From assembly GCA_029580855.1 (NCBI GenBank), contig JAKPQH010000082.1, positions 43,762 through 107,761 of the forward strand: a DNA stretch of 64,000 bases, in the 5' to 3' direction. The notes below the pieces were generated by a model. It was given only the letters and a program-made list of their open reading frames with translations. It did no database searches and had not been told where the DNA came from. Origin of the DNA: a bacterium. Lineage in GTDB: Bacteria; Methylomirabilota; Methylomirabilia; Methylomirabilales; 2-02-FULL-66-22. Position numbers and translations under genes: made by a program. Positions 45,199-53,748 of the stretch are shown one piece after another. How positions within the stretch are numbered: position 1 is the stretch's first letter; every line of letters begins with the position of its first letter.

Positions 45199-45923
45199 GA
45201 GGGTCCTCCTGCGTGTGTCGTATCCACTGCGCCCACGATCGGCCCGGGCTGCCGACGATCGTCCCCGGGCTGCATCCAACCGCGCAGATGTCGGATGCTG
45301 GCTTGGTCGTGCTCCTCGGCCGCCGCTACGGCCCGTTGGGGGTCGCGCGCCTCGAGAGCCGCCAGGATGGCGCGGTGCTGTGCCAGGCCCCGGCGGGCAT
45401 TTTCGGCGCTGCTGAGCGCCATGATACGGTAGCGGTAGGAGCGATCCCAGAGATTCTGCGCGACACGCGTGAGTTCCGGGTTTCCACACGCGGCGTAAAT
45501 GAGATAGTGGAACTGAGCGTGCGCCTGAACGATCCCTTGCGAGTCGTTGGCCTCCGTCGCGCGCCCCGTTTCGTCTACAATCGCGCGAAGACGCACAAGA
45601 TCGTCCTCGCTCATCCGCTCGCAGGCAAGGCGTGTGCTGGCCGCGTCCAGGATGGCGCGAAGCTCATAGATGCTCACCATCTCCTGCTCGCTGGCCTCGG
45701 CCACCACCACCCCGCCCGCTCGCGACAGCGTCTTGACGAGACCCTCCGCTTCAAGACGGTTGAGCGCATCGCGAACCGGTGCGCGGCTGACCCCCAGACG
45801 GCGCGCAAGCTCATCCTGGTTGAGTCGAGACGCCGGGACCAACTGTCCGGAGAGAATGGCGTCTCGAAGCTCCTGGTAGGCCAGGTCGCTCATCCGGCTG
45901 TAATTGAGTGTTCCTAGAGCCAT
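45195..45923 (-). CDS. GntR/FadR-family transcriptional regulator
   Basis: 242 residues. Winged helix-turn-helix at about 11-76 (MSDLAYQELRDAIL, LNQDELARRLGVSRAPVRDALNRLEAEGLV). The FCD domain follows (VSIYELRAILDAASTRLA, QAHAQFHYLIYAACGN, AQHRAILAALEARDPQRA), with histidines in the usual metal/ligand positions. ATG 45923 follows GAGGAA. A palindromic operator lies 10 nt upstream of the start, so it very likely represses its own operon and may also act on the divergent methyltransferase gene at 46348. Confidence 0.92.
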   Translation of the reverse strand: MALGTLNYSRMSDLAYQELRDAILSGQLVPASRLNQDELARRLGVSRAPVRDALNRLEAEGLVKTLSRAGGVVVAEASEQEMVSIYELRAILDAASTRLACERMSEDDLVRLRAIVDETGRATEANDSQGIVQAHAQFHYLIYAACGNPELTRVAQNLWDRSYRYRIMALSSAENARRGLAQHRAILAALEARDPQRAVAAAEEHDQASIRHLRGWMQPGDDRRQPGPIVGAVDTTHAGGPS

Positions 45924-45933
45924 GGTATTCCTC

Positions 45934-45960
45934 GTATGTCGTATACGGCATACGGCATAC
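45934..45960. promoter_or_regulatory. Palindromic GntR operator with an extra half-site
   Basis: 45934-45953 is a 20-nt palindrome with 18 matching positions centred on CGTATACG; a third GGCATAC half-site follows at 45954-45960. FadR-subfamily regulators typically bind GTATAC- or TGTATACA-centred sites. It lies between the predicted -10 box and the gntR start codon. Confidence 0.6.
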
Positions 45961-45970
45961 AGACTGCGAA

Positions 45971-45999
45971 AATATGACCGAGGGGAGGTTTTCGGTCAA
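45971..45999 (-). promoter_or_regulatory. Predicted promoter of the gntR-tctCBA operon
   Basis: TTGACC (45999-45994), 17 nt, CATATT (45976-45971). Transcription would start at about 45964 and run straight into the operator. On the plus strand of the same 424-nt gap a TATAAA at 46245-46250 is a possible -10 for the 46348 gene, with only a weak -35. Confidence 0.55.
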
Positions 46000-46347
46000 G
46001 AAAACGAATTTTATTGTACTGAAAAGCAAACCTTTATCCGTTCTAAACAGTTTTATCCCGGATTCCCCGCGCCATGGACATCGCGTCGAAGGTTCCCGCC
46101 TCCTGTCGGACGCTCACGATCACCCGCACGTGCGACCATCCGGGATATGCTTGACACCGAAATGCCTCCCTGGTATCTGCTTTCAAGCCCCGTTTCAGGA
46201 TGCCATGACGCCCGTGGGTCAAGACATGATTGATATGGTCCGGGTATAAAACTTTCCGAGAACGTCAGCAGGACCACTGACGTATCATTCTCGCATGGGC
46301 CACCGTCGTGTCCGCGTGGATACGACGCGTGACACGGGGGACGTCTC

Positions 46348-47406
46348 ATGACCAGCCGCGAACGGTACCGGCGTGCCGTTACCTTTACAGGACCGGACAG
46401 GGTCCCGGTCATGCACCGCACCATCCCCGGCGCCTTCCGGAGTCACGGCGGGAAACTGGAAACGTTGTACGGGCGCTACCCCAGCGACGTGCTGTTGTCG
46501 CCCACCACGCGCGCCTGGTTTGCGTTCAAGCGCGGCGTCGCAGAGTCGAGCGGGGTGCTCAAAGGGGCCGTCGACGAGTGGGGCTGCGTTTGGAATAGCT
46601 TGAACGACGACTATCTCGGCCAGGTGTTCGGCCATCCGCTGGACGATTGGGAGAAGTGGCCCGACTTCAAGGTGCCGGAGCCCAGCGTGGGAATCGCAGG
46701 TGTTCAGGAGATGGTGGAGGCGGTGAAGGCGGACCGCCACGAACATTACTCCCTCATCGAGGTGGGGACCCTTTGGCATCGGACCAACTGGCTGCGCGGG
46801 TTCGAGAACTCGCTCGTGGATGTGATCGAGGATCGGCCGGAGATGTATCGACTCCGCGACCGCATCACCGACTTCCTCTTGAAGCGGGTCGAGATCCTTT
46901 TCCGGCACCGGGAACACATCGACGGGATCCTCGTGAACGACGACTGGGGTACGCAGGAGACGCTGATGATTCGACCGGAATACTGGCGAAAGGTCTACAA
47001 GCCTGCCTACGCCAAGATCGTGGCGGCCATCAAGGACTTGGGCTGCTTCGCCCACCTCCACACGGACGGGGTCACGGACGCCATCATGGAAGACCTCATC
47101 GAGATCGGTTTTGACGAGCTGAATCCGCAGATGTCCTGCATGGACATCGAATCCGTTGGGCGACGTTTCGGGGGGCGGGTATGTTTCCGGGCGGACATGG
47201 ACCGGCAGCATGTCCTACCCTTCGGCACGCCGGCGGACGTCACGGCGCTGGTGGAACGCCTGTACGCCGCCTTCGGGGCGAAAAGCGGAGGCTACATCGG
47301 CTACGGTCAGATCAATACCGACGTGCCCCTCGAAAACGCGGAGGCGATGCTGGTCGCCTTCTCGCGGCTGACGCATGCCGCCTCGGACCGTCGCAGGGCG
47401 CGCTAG
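46348..47406 (+). CDS. UroD/MtaA-superfamily corrinoid methyltransferase (first)
   Basis: 352 residues, uroporphyrinogen decarboxylase fold (COG0407). Members next to corrinoid proteins act as zinc methyltransferases that move a methyl group between a substrate or coenzyme and Co(I)-corrinoid. The zinc-region loop here reads FAHLHTDG (H236, H238) followed by DLIEIGFDELNPQ, the typical UroD-like ending. True UroD catalytic arginines are not evident, so heme synthesis is unlikely. ATG 46348 follows GGGGGA. It precedes the corrinoid gene by 159 nt with an internal promoter. Confidence 0.85.
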   Translation: MTSRERYRRAVTFTGPDRVPVMHRTIPGAFRSHGGKLETLYGRYPSDVLLSPTTRAWFAFKRGVAESSGVLKGAVDEWGCVWNSLNDDYLGQVFGHPLDDWEKWPDFKVPEPSVGIAGVQEMVEAVKADRHEHYSLIEVGTLWHRTNWLRGFENSLVDVIEDRPEMYRLRDRITDFLLKRVEILFRHREHIDGILVNDDWGTQETLMIRPEYWRKVYKPAYAKIVAAIKDLGCFAHLHTDGVTDAIMEDLIEIGFDELNPQMSCMDIESVGRRFGGRVCFRADMDRQHVLPFGTPADVTALVERLYAAFGAKSGGYIGYGQINTDVPLENAEAMLVAFSRLTHAASDRRRAR

Positions 47407-47438
47407 CGCGCATTCGGGGGCGATTGCACATTCCTTGC

Positions 47439-47467
47439 TTGCCGAAAAGCCCGACTCGGACTAGACT
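47439..47467 (+). promoter_or_regulatory. Predicted promoter upstream of the corrinoid-protein gene
   Basis: TTGCCG (47439-47444), 17 nt, TAGACT (47462-47467), about 90 nt before the corrinoid-protein start. Confidence 0.4.
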
Positions 47468-47565
47468 TCCGACGCCTTATCTCACGCCGAGCAAACCGAG
47501 GGTCCCCGGCATATACCGCCGGCGCCCATAACAGCCGTACGCCCCAAAACGTCAAGGAGGACCTC

Positions 47566-48201
47566 ATGGCCGACTACGCAGCGTTACAGCAAGCCGTGAT
47601 CAGCGGGAAGGTGGCCCAGGTGAAGGAGTTGACCCAACAGGCGCTCACGGAAGGGCGCAATCCGCAGGAGGTCTTGGACCAGGGTCTGATCCCCGCTATG
47701 GACATCGTGGGCGAGAAGTTCTCCTGCCACGAGTTCTACATCCCCGAGATGCTCATCGCCGCGCGCGCCATGCAGGCCGGCATCGGCCTCTTGAAGCCGC
47801 TCCTGGTCCAGGCCGGCAGCAAGCCCCGCGGCAAGGTGGTCATCGGCACCGTGAAGGGCGACCTCCACGACATCGGGAAGAACCTCGTGGCCCTCATGCT
47901 TCAGGGGAGCGGCTTCGAGGTTGTGGACCTCGGCGCCGACGTGAAGCCGGAGCGGTTCGTGGACGCCGTAAAGACCAACCAGCCGCACTTCGTCATGATG
48001 AGCGCCCTCCTCACCACCACCATGCTCGCCATGAAGGACACGGTCGAGGCCCTGAAAGCCGCCGACCTCCGCACCCGGGTCAAGGTCGCGGTGGGCGGCG
48101 CCCCGGTCACCCAGCGTTTCTGCGAGGAGATCGGCGCCGACTTCTACTCCGCCAACGCCACCGGGGCGGTCACCAAGGCGAAGGAGCTGCTACCGGCGTA
48201 G
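47566..48201 (+). CDS. Methyltransferase corrinoid protein (MtbC/MtaC-like, B12-binding)
   Basis: 211 residues. An N-terminal four-helix cap (1-85) carries the methyl-group shield, then a cobalamin-binding Rossmann domain. Motif D99-x-H101-x-x-G104 in KGDLHDIGKN gives the lower axial histidine; SALLTTTM and VGGAPVTQ complete the B12 site. It shuttles a methyl group between two methyltransferases. It sits between two UroD-family genes, 15 nt before the second. No large MttB-, MtaB- or MtmB-type methyltransferase is present in the window. Confidence 0.93.
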   Translation: MADYAALQQAVISGKVAQVKELTQQALTEGRNPQEVLDQGLIPAMDIVGEKFSCHEFYIPEMLIAARAMQAGIGLLKPLLVQAGSKPRGKVVIGTVKGDLHDIGKNLVALMLQGSGFEVVDLGADVKPERFVDAVKTNQPHFVMMSALLTTTMLAMKDTVEALKAADLRTRVKVAVGGAPVTQRFCEEIGADFYSANATGAVTKAKELLPA

Positions 48202-48216
48202 CACGTCGAGGGATTC

Positions 48217-49278
48217 ATGACGGAACCCGATTTCGAGCGCGTCCGCATCATGCTGCTGCGCACGGGGGAGCCCGACCGCGTTCCCCTTGGCGATATCAGT
48301 GTCCACCCCTTGCTCAAGGCCGGGGTCTTGGGACGTCCCCTCAAGACCCCGGAGGACGAGGTGGCTTTCTGGACGACAGCGGGCTTCGACTACATCCCGC
48401 TCGAGCAGGGGCTGCAGCTCACCGATGTGATCCGGCGACAATCCATGCAGGAGGTCGAGGCCCGGTATGCCGCGGACACGGACGAGACCCAGGTGCGCTC
48501 CTGGGCCACCGAGGGCAAAGGCCTCATCACGACCCGGGAGGAGTTCGAGACATTTCGCTGGCCGGACCCCGACGCCCTCGATTACGGCGCGTTCGAGCGG
48601 ATCGGCCGGCTGCTCCCGCCCCAGGTCAAAATCGTTGCCGCCTTGGGGAAAGTTTTCACCTGCGTGTCGTGGCTGATGGGGCTGGAGGGATTGAGCTTCG
48701 CCCTGGCCGACGACCCTGACCTGGTCGCGGCGCTGTTCGAGCGCGTGGGGCGGTTCCAGTACCGGGTTGCGGAGAACCTGCTTCGTTTCGGCGCTGTCGG
48801 TGCCATCTGGCATGCCGATGACATCGCTTTCAAGACACAGCTCTTGGTCAGCCCGCAGGTCCTCCGCACGCACGTCTTTCCCTGGTACACCGAGATGAAC
48901 CGGCTGGCCCACGCCAAGGACTGTCTGGTCGTCTACCACAGCGATGGGGACCTCCGGGAAGTCGTGGAGGATATCATCGGTTGCGGCTTCGATGGCCTCA
49001 ACCCCATCGAGCCGCCGGCCATGGACATCGTCGCCGTCAAGCGGCAGTACGGCAGGCGCATCTCCATCATCGGCAACATCGATCTGGGCCACACACTGAC
49101 GCGCGGCACGCCCGACGAGGTCCGGGCCGAGGTTCGCCAGCGCATCCGCGATCTGGCGCCCGGCGGTGGGTATGCCGTGTCGTCCAGCAACTCGGTCCCC
49201 GAGTATGTCCCCCTGGCCAACTTCAACGCCATGCGGGAGGCGACGTTCGAGTACGGGCGGTACCCCATCACGGTGTGA
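48217..49278 (+). CDS. UroD/MtaA-superfamily corrinoid methyltransferase (second)
   Basis: 353 residues, same superfamily as the gene at 46348 but clearly diverged. The core includes RVPLGDISVHPLLKAG, GFDYIPLEQGLQL, the Zn-region YHSDGDLREVVEDIIGCGFDGLNPIEP, and SIIGNIDLGHTLTRGTPDEV near the end. With a shared corrinoid protein, one UroD member may demethylate the substrate and the other pass the methyl group on to a C1 carrier. Which does which cannot be told. Confidence 0.85.
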   Translation: MTEPDFERVRIMLLRTGEPDRVPLGDISVHPLLKAGVLGRPLKTPEDEVAFWTTAGFDYIPLEQGLQLTDVIRRQSMQEVEARYAADTDETQVRSWATEGKGLITTREEFETFRWPDPDALDYGAFERIGRLLPPQVKIVAALGKVFTCVSWLMGLEGLSFALADDPDLVAALFERVGRFQYRVAENLLRFGAVGAIWHADDIAFKTQLLVSPQVLRTHVFPWYTEMNRLAHAKDCLVVYHSDGDLREVVEDIIGCGFDGLNPIEPPAMDIVAVKRQYGRRISIIGNIDLGHTLTRGTPDEVRAEVRQRIRDLAPGGGYAVSSSNSVPEYVPLANFNAMREATFEYGRYPITV

Positions 49279-49313
49279 CGGTGCGGTCTTGTCCGCATCA
49301 GGGAGGGCACAGC

Positions 49314-50315
49314 GTGAGGAGGTCCGGACCGAAGACTGCCGGTGTGCTGCTGGCGGTCGCCTTCGCGGCGGGCATGATCGCTGCCCCGGCGCAGATCCAG
49401 GCCGCCGAGTTCGTCATCAAGCTTGGCCACGTGCTTCCCACCAACGAACCGATCCATCAGGCGAACGAGCGCATGGCGCAGCGCGTCAAGGAGAAGAGCA
49501 AGGGGCGGGTCGAAATCCAGGTCTTTCCCGCCTCGCAGATCGGCTCCAACCGCGATACTTACGAGCAGGCCCGCATGGGGGCGCCCGTGATATGCCACAT
49601 CGACCCCGGTTATGCCGCTGAGCTGGGGGATCTGGATATCGCGATCATGAATGGACCGTTCCTCTTCGAAAGCTGGGACTAGGCCAAGAAGGTGCTGAAC
49701 TCTCCCCTGGTCGGGGCCATGAACGAGAACCTACGCAAGAAGGGCAACATCCGCGTCCTCTCGTGGGGATACTACTTCGACCAGCGCCACATCATCAGCG
49801 ATCGCGGTTACCGGACCCCAGAGGAGATCAAGGGGAAAAAGGTTCGGGTTCCGCCAAACGTGATGTGGGTCGAAACCTTCAAGGCGATGGGGGCCGTCCC
49901 GACGCCTCTGCAATGGGCAGAGGTGTACCAGGGTCTATCGCAAGGAGTCGTGGACGCCGCGGAGGCCCCGCTCTCGACCTTGCTGGGCTCGAAGCTGCAC
50001 GAAGTGAAGAGAGTCATCACGCTTACCGGTCACTTCAAGGCGGTCGTCGGCCTAGCGATCGGCGAGCAATATTTCCAGAGCCTCCCCAAGGACGTCCAGC
50101 AGCTCCTCGCCGAGGAAGCCGAGGAGAACGGCCGCTGGGTCTCGCCGATCACCATTCAGAAAGAGGACGAGTTCAAACACGCCCTTGCCAAAGGTGGCGT
50201 TACCTTCGTTCCGGCCGACACCGAGGCGTACCGGAAGGCCACCCTGGCCACGTACAAGGCTTTCCCCAAGTGGACGCCCGGTCTGTACGAGAAAGTCCAG
50301 GCAGCCATGAAGTAG
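49314..50315 (+). pseudogene. dctP: TRAP binding protein DctP with in-frame amber (third set)
   Basis: The frame encodes 333 codons from GTG 49314 (GGGAGGG site), with a signal peptide ending near AQIQAAEF and a normal DctP body (KLGHVLPTNEPIHQAN, NGPFLFESWD, EEIKGKKVRVPPNVMW, QGVVDAAEAP). Codon 123 is TAG (49680-49682), in the YLFRDFxHAYKV-equivalent segment, where relatives have Glu, His or similar. GAG-to-TAG or CAG-to-TAG is a one-base change. Nothing else is damaged, so this is a recent nonsense mutation, a sequencing error, or a read-through amber. Confidence 0.8.
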
Positions 50316-50329
50316 TAGGGGCTGCCGAG

Positions 50330-50899
50330 ATGACGACGCCATTGCCTGGCTTGGCGCATTCCGAGCGCCCCGGAAATCCTCCGGGGCGCTTGCGCTTTCC
50401 CCGCATTCTCCTGGATCGATTCGAGGAGATCGTTGGGGGGGCCGCCTTCGTGGCCATGACGGCCATGGTATTCGTCAACGTCGTCTGCCGCTATCTGTTC
50501 AACGATCCCATCCCCGGGTCCGACGAGCTGGCCACACTGGCGTTCACCTGGTCGACATTCCTCGGGGCAAGCCTCGGCATCAGGCGACAGATCCACCTCG
50601 GGATCGAGTTCGTCACCCGGCTGTTCCCGCCGAGGGTCCAGGCGTTGTGCGGCGTGCTGGTCTCGGCCCTGATCGCGCTCTTCGCCTTTCTCCTCCTCTT
50701 TTATAGCTGGCATATCATGCGGAGCGCGCATCTGAAGCTCACGCCGGTCCTGCAGTGGCCGTACACCGTCGTGTATCTCGCGATCCCCGTGGGCGCTCTA
50801 TTGATGCTCCTGCGGCTTGCGCCCATCGTCCGGATGCAGCTCCGCCGGTTGATCGGTCGAAACGGGCGTGCACCGATCGGGGGGGTGGTGCCGCTGTGA
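50330..50899 (+). CDS. dctQ: TRAP transporter small permease, DctQ (third set)
   Basis: 189 residues. The first 30 are hydrophilic; then four helices with the family core IPGSDELATLAFTWSTFLGASLGI at about 65-88 and the RRQIHLGIEFVTRLFPP loop. ATG 50330 lies 14 nt after the dctP stop. A strong hairpin falls within the first 20 codons, so the true start could be a later codon, for example TTG 50390. Couples to dctM by a GTGA overlap. Confidence 0.88.
   Translation: MTTPLPGLAHSERPGNPPGRLRFPRILLDRFEEIVGGAAFVAMTAMVFVNVVCRYLFNDPIPGSDELATLAFTWSTFLGASLGIRRQIHLGIEFVTRLFPPRVQALCGVLVSALIALFAFLLLFYSWHIMRSAHLKLTPVLQWPYTVVYLAIPVGALLMLLRLAPIVRMQLRRLIGRNGRAPIGGVVPL
50364..50390 (+). promoter_or_regulatory. 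Strong hairpin at the start of dctQ (third set)
   Basis: Perfect 10-bp stem AGCGCCCCGG (50364-50373) with CCGGGGCGCT (50381-50390), 7-nt loop, 49 nt after the dctP stop. It occupies the same functional position as the hairpins after other binding-protein genes, though here it is inside the annotated dctQ frame. Confidence 0.6.
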
Positions 50900-52185
50900 C
50901 GATGAGCTTCGTGTTCGCCAGCATGGCGGGGCTTCTGACGCTCGGCTTACCCATCGCGTTCTCCCTCGGGCTGGCGGCGTGCGTCTTCTTCCTGAGCGCG
51001 CCCGGGGTCTCCCCCGCTTTCATGATTCAGCGGATGGTGGCCGCGACCGAGGCGTTCCCCCTGCTCGCCGTTCCATTCTTCATCTTCGCGGGCGCCATCA
51101 TGACGCAAGGCGGCATCACCGAGCGGATCTTCGGTTTGGCGGATGCCCTCGTCGGGCACCGGGTGGGCGGACTGGCCCAGGTCAATGTCCTGAACAGCGT
51201 CTTTATCGGCGGGATGTCCGGCTCGGGGAACGCCGATGCCGCCATCGATTCCAAGACCCTGGTCCCGGTGATGGTGTCCAAAGGGTACAGCAAGCCTTTC
51301 GCGGCGGCCGTGACGGCGGCATCCGGCGTCATCGCTCCCATCATCCCACCGGGCATCGGCATGCTGATCTACGGCTTTATCGCCGACGTCTCCGTGGGCC
51401 GGCTCTTCATCGGCGGCATCGTGCCCGGACTCCTGCTCGCCCTCGGGCTCATGATCGTCGTGCACGTCGTCTCGAAGCGTCGCGGCTACGGCCGCCAGCG
51501 CGGGCATCGCGTTCCGTTCCGCGACGTGCTGAGCCACGTGCGACACGCGGCGTGGGCCCTGATGCTGCCGGTGCTGATCCTGGTGGGGCTGCGGTTCGGA
51601 GCCTTCACGCCGACCGAGGCCGGTGCCGTGGCGGCCGCCTACGCGGTGTTCGTGGGAATGGTCGTTTACCGGGAATTGCACTGGCGGGATCTGGGGCCCA
51701 TCGTTGCCGAGTCGCTGGCCGCGACGGCCGTCGTGATGCTCATCCTGGCGACGGCCAACGCGCTCATGTGGGCCCTCACCTGGGAGCGGATCCCGATGAA
51801 GATGGCCCAGGCGCTTTTCTCGTTATCGGACAACCCCTATGTAATCCTCTTGCTGATCAATATTCTGCTGCTGTTCCTCGGCTGCATCATGGAGGGAACC
51901 GCGCTTCTCATCATCCTGACCCCGATCCTCGTACCCGTGATCACGAAACTGGGTATCGATCCGGTGCATTTCGGCCTGATCTTCGTCGTCAATCTCACCA
52001 TCGGCGCCGTCACGCCGCCGGTCGGGACAATCCTCTATACCGTCTGCTCCATCGTCGGCGTCTCGGTAGAGGAGTTCACCAGGGAACTCTGGCCATTCCT
52101 CATCGCGCTGGTAGCCGTGCTCTTCCTCATCACGTATATCCCGCCCACCGTCCTCTGGCTGCCGAACTTGGTGATGGGGAATTAG
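50896..52185 (+). CDS. dctM: TRAP transporter large permease, DctM (third set)
   Basis: 429 residues from GTG 50896 overlapping the dctQ stop (ATG 50902 is the alternative). LPIAFSLGLAACVFF near the start, AVPFFIFAGAIMTQGG, SGSGNADAAIDSKTLVPVM, PIIPPGIGMLIYGFIADV, FTPTEAGAVAAAYAV and AVTPPVGTILY define DctM. If dctP is dead this permease has no local binding protein. Last gene of the methyltransferase/TRAP run. Confidence 0.93.
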   Translation: MTMSFVFASMAGLLTLGLPIAFSLGLAACVFFLSAPGVSPAFMIQRMVAATEAFPLLAVPFFIFAGAIMTQGGITERIFGLADALVGHRVGGLAQVNVLNSVFIGGMSGSGNADAAIDSKTLVPVMVSKGYSKPFAAAVTAASGVIAPIIPPGIGMLIYGFIADVSVGRLFIGGIVPGLLLALGLMIVVHVVSKRRGYGRQRGHRVPFRDVLSHVRHAAWALMLPVLILVGLRFGAFTPTEAGAVAAAYAVFVGMVVYRELHWRDLGPIVAESLAATAVVMLILATANALMWALTWERIPMKMAQALFSLSDNPYVILLLINILLLFLGCIMEGTALLIILTPILVPVITKLGIDPVHFGLIFVVNLTIGAVTPPVGTILYTVCSIVGVSVEEFTRELWPFLIALVAVLFLITYIPPTVLWLPNLVMGN

Positions 52186-52629
52186 ACGCCTCCCGCCTCG
52201 ACACACCCCCCGCGGTACTCGACCATCCACCAGGTGGATGCAGCTCGGGGATGCGTGCGTCAAGCGCTTGCGCCACTTTGCGGATTTCCGACCGCGGTTC
52301 GTCGAATAGCGTTTTCGGTCAGGCCGTTGTCAACTCGAAAGCCCGGATCGCGAATTGAGCCTTTTGATGCCTCGGATTCCTCAATGAAATGGCTGATGGC
52401 TTTTACCCATCTCGCTCTTCGGCAGGATTCTCAGCGTCATTTCTTCCGTCCTCGATCTCAATGCCTCCCAGATTTCCGGAATAATTTGGCGACAAAACAT
52501 CTGTCACGCAGAGGAATCCAATTCCCGGATACGGTCCTCAATTTTGTACAGGAGGCGTATCTGATTGACAAGTGGGGGCTGATTTCGACAGATGCTCTTT
52601 CAGTGCGGCAAAAAAACCGAATCTGTGAA
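52186..52629. other. Gene-free stretch, AT-richer than its left flank
   Basis: No gene supported. Base composition visibly drops in GC from about 52.3 kb, marking the left edge of the island. A plus-strand open frame starting at 52234 runs antisense into the next gene and shows no recognisable domain or ribosome site. Confidence 0.5.
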
Positions 52630-53748
52630 CTACCCTCCAAGTATTCTGGAAAGAAAAAGTACCGGCCGGTATTCCCACCCGCTGCCGATGATTGTCTCCA
52701 CGATAGGTTTTTGAAGCTCGTCATGATCGAACCTATATTCGTACGCTTTTCCAAAACGGACTGTGCCGTCGGAGAACGTGATACCGTATTGGACTTCATA
52801 TTCCCATTGGGTGAAAATAATACCTCTGAAAAAGAAACCGCTCAGTGAAAATCCCAATTCCAGGCCATCGGCTGTTGCCTTCACAGATTTCCCGATATCC
52901 AAGGCTCGGCAAATTTTGCTTCCTTCGTGGAGCCTCAGCTGAATGACCCTGAGTTCGCGGACTTTGTTGAGGCTGGCCAATCCGGCCCATTTGGCATCCG
53001 CAAGACGCCAGACGGCCTCCAGTGTCCCTCCTTTCTTTTCAATCACCTGAAACGGAACGTCGCTGTCATTGATGGACAGAAGGCGCCTCCTGAGTTCTGC
53101 TTCGCTAACAGCGATTATGCCTGGCCTCGGGCCAATTTTGGCTGCCCAGCTTCCCACGCGATTCCATATCGGCAATTGAACAGCGGCATAGACAAGGACC
53201 GATAGTGTCACTAGAAGAAAGTGCTTCGGTGTACGGAAAACCTCTGTCATCCAATTGGCTTTCGGATTCGGGCGAACGATGCCGCTATGTCGGATTAATT
53301 CCTCGGCTGTCTCAGCAGCAGAAGCTTCAGCGTGCAGGATCGCTTCATCTATGAGTTCAATGCGACCTGCGATACGTGTCCCGGGAATGGTATAGGAATG
53401 GTAGTTCGGGCCGCTTGTTTGGTGCGCTCCAGCGCCTTCTGCAGCTTTTTGTGAATAGCTTTTAAAAAGAGCTTTTGCTTGCTCTTTGTCCCGGCAGACA
53501 AGAAGCCGCACAACTCCTCGCTCGTATCGTCCGATGGCGCCCGCCAATGCGCCCGGATAGGAGAGCCGTTCTCTCGATACTGCGTCTGTCAAAACACCTT
53601 CCAGCCCGTCGGAATCCTTTTTTAATGACTGTATCATCTGCCGGTCCGCCACCAACTTGTCAGGGGCCAAGACCACCCCCAGAAAACCGAGACCAACGGG
53701 TATCAACACGGATAAAAAGAAGTATGTAAATGCGACGAATACCTTCAT
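52630..53748 (-). CDS. Hypothetical membrane-anchored protein
   Basis: 372 residues from ATG 53748 (GGAGAA site 6 nt upstream). An N-terminal helix (MKVFVAFTYFFLSVLIPVGLG) and a second one near 178-198 (LLVTLSVLVYAAVQLPIW) enclose an extracytoplasmic region of about 150 residues. The remaining about 165 residues would be cytoplasmic and rich in beta-type sequence. No family recognised. Codon use is AT-richer than in the flanking operons, suggesting transfer. No co-directional partner close by. Confidence 0.7.
   Translation of the reverse strand: MKVFVAFTYFFLSVLIPVGLGFLGVVLAPDKLVADRQMIQSLKKDSDGLEGVLTDAVSRERLSYPGALAGAIGRYERGVVRLLVCRDKEQAKALFKSYSQKAAEGAGAHQTSGPNYHSYTIPGTRIAGRIELIDEAILHAEASAAETAEELIRHSGIVRPNPKANWMTEVFRTPKHFLLVTLSVLVYAAVQLPIWNRVGSWAAKIGPRPGIIAVSEAELRRRLLSINDSDVPFQVIEKKGGTLEAVWRLADAKWAGLASLNKVRELRVIQLRLHEGSKICRALDIGKSVKATADGLELGFSLSGFFFRGIIFTQWEYEVQYGITFSDGTVRFGKAYEYRFDHDELQKPIVETIIGSGWEYRPVLFLSRILGG

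Noticed and set aside
46000..46347. Possible cobalamin riboswitch before the methyltransferase/corrinoid genes
   Set aside because: No B12-box-like sequence or suitable fold was seen in the leader.
49680..49682. Pyrrolysine at the dctP amber
   Set aside because: The position is variable in the family and TRAP binding proteins are not known to use pyrrolysine; a one-base nonsense change is simpler. Kept only as a caution in the findings.
52234..52848. 204-residue plus-strand frame at the island edge
   Set aside because: Overlaps the hypothetical membrane gene antisense and shows no motif or start site.
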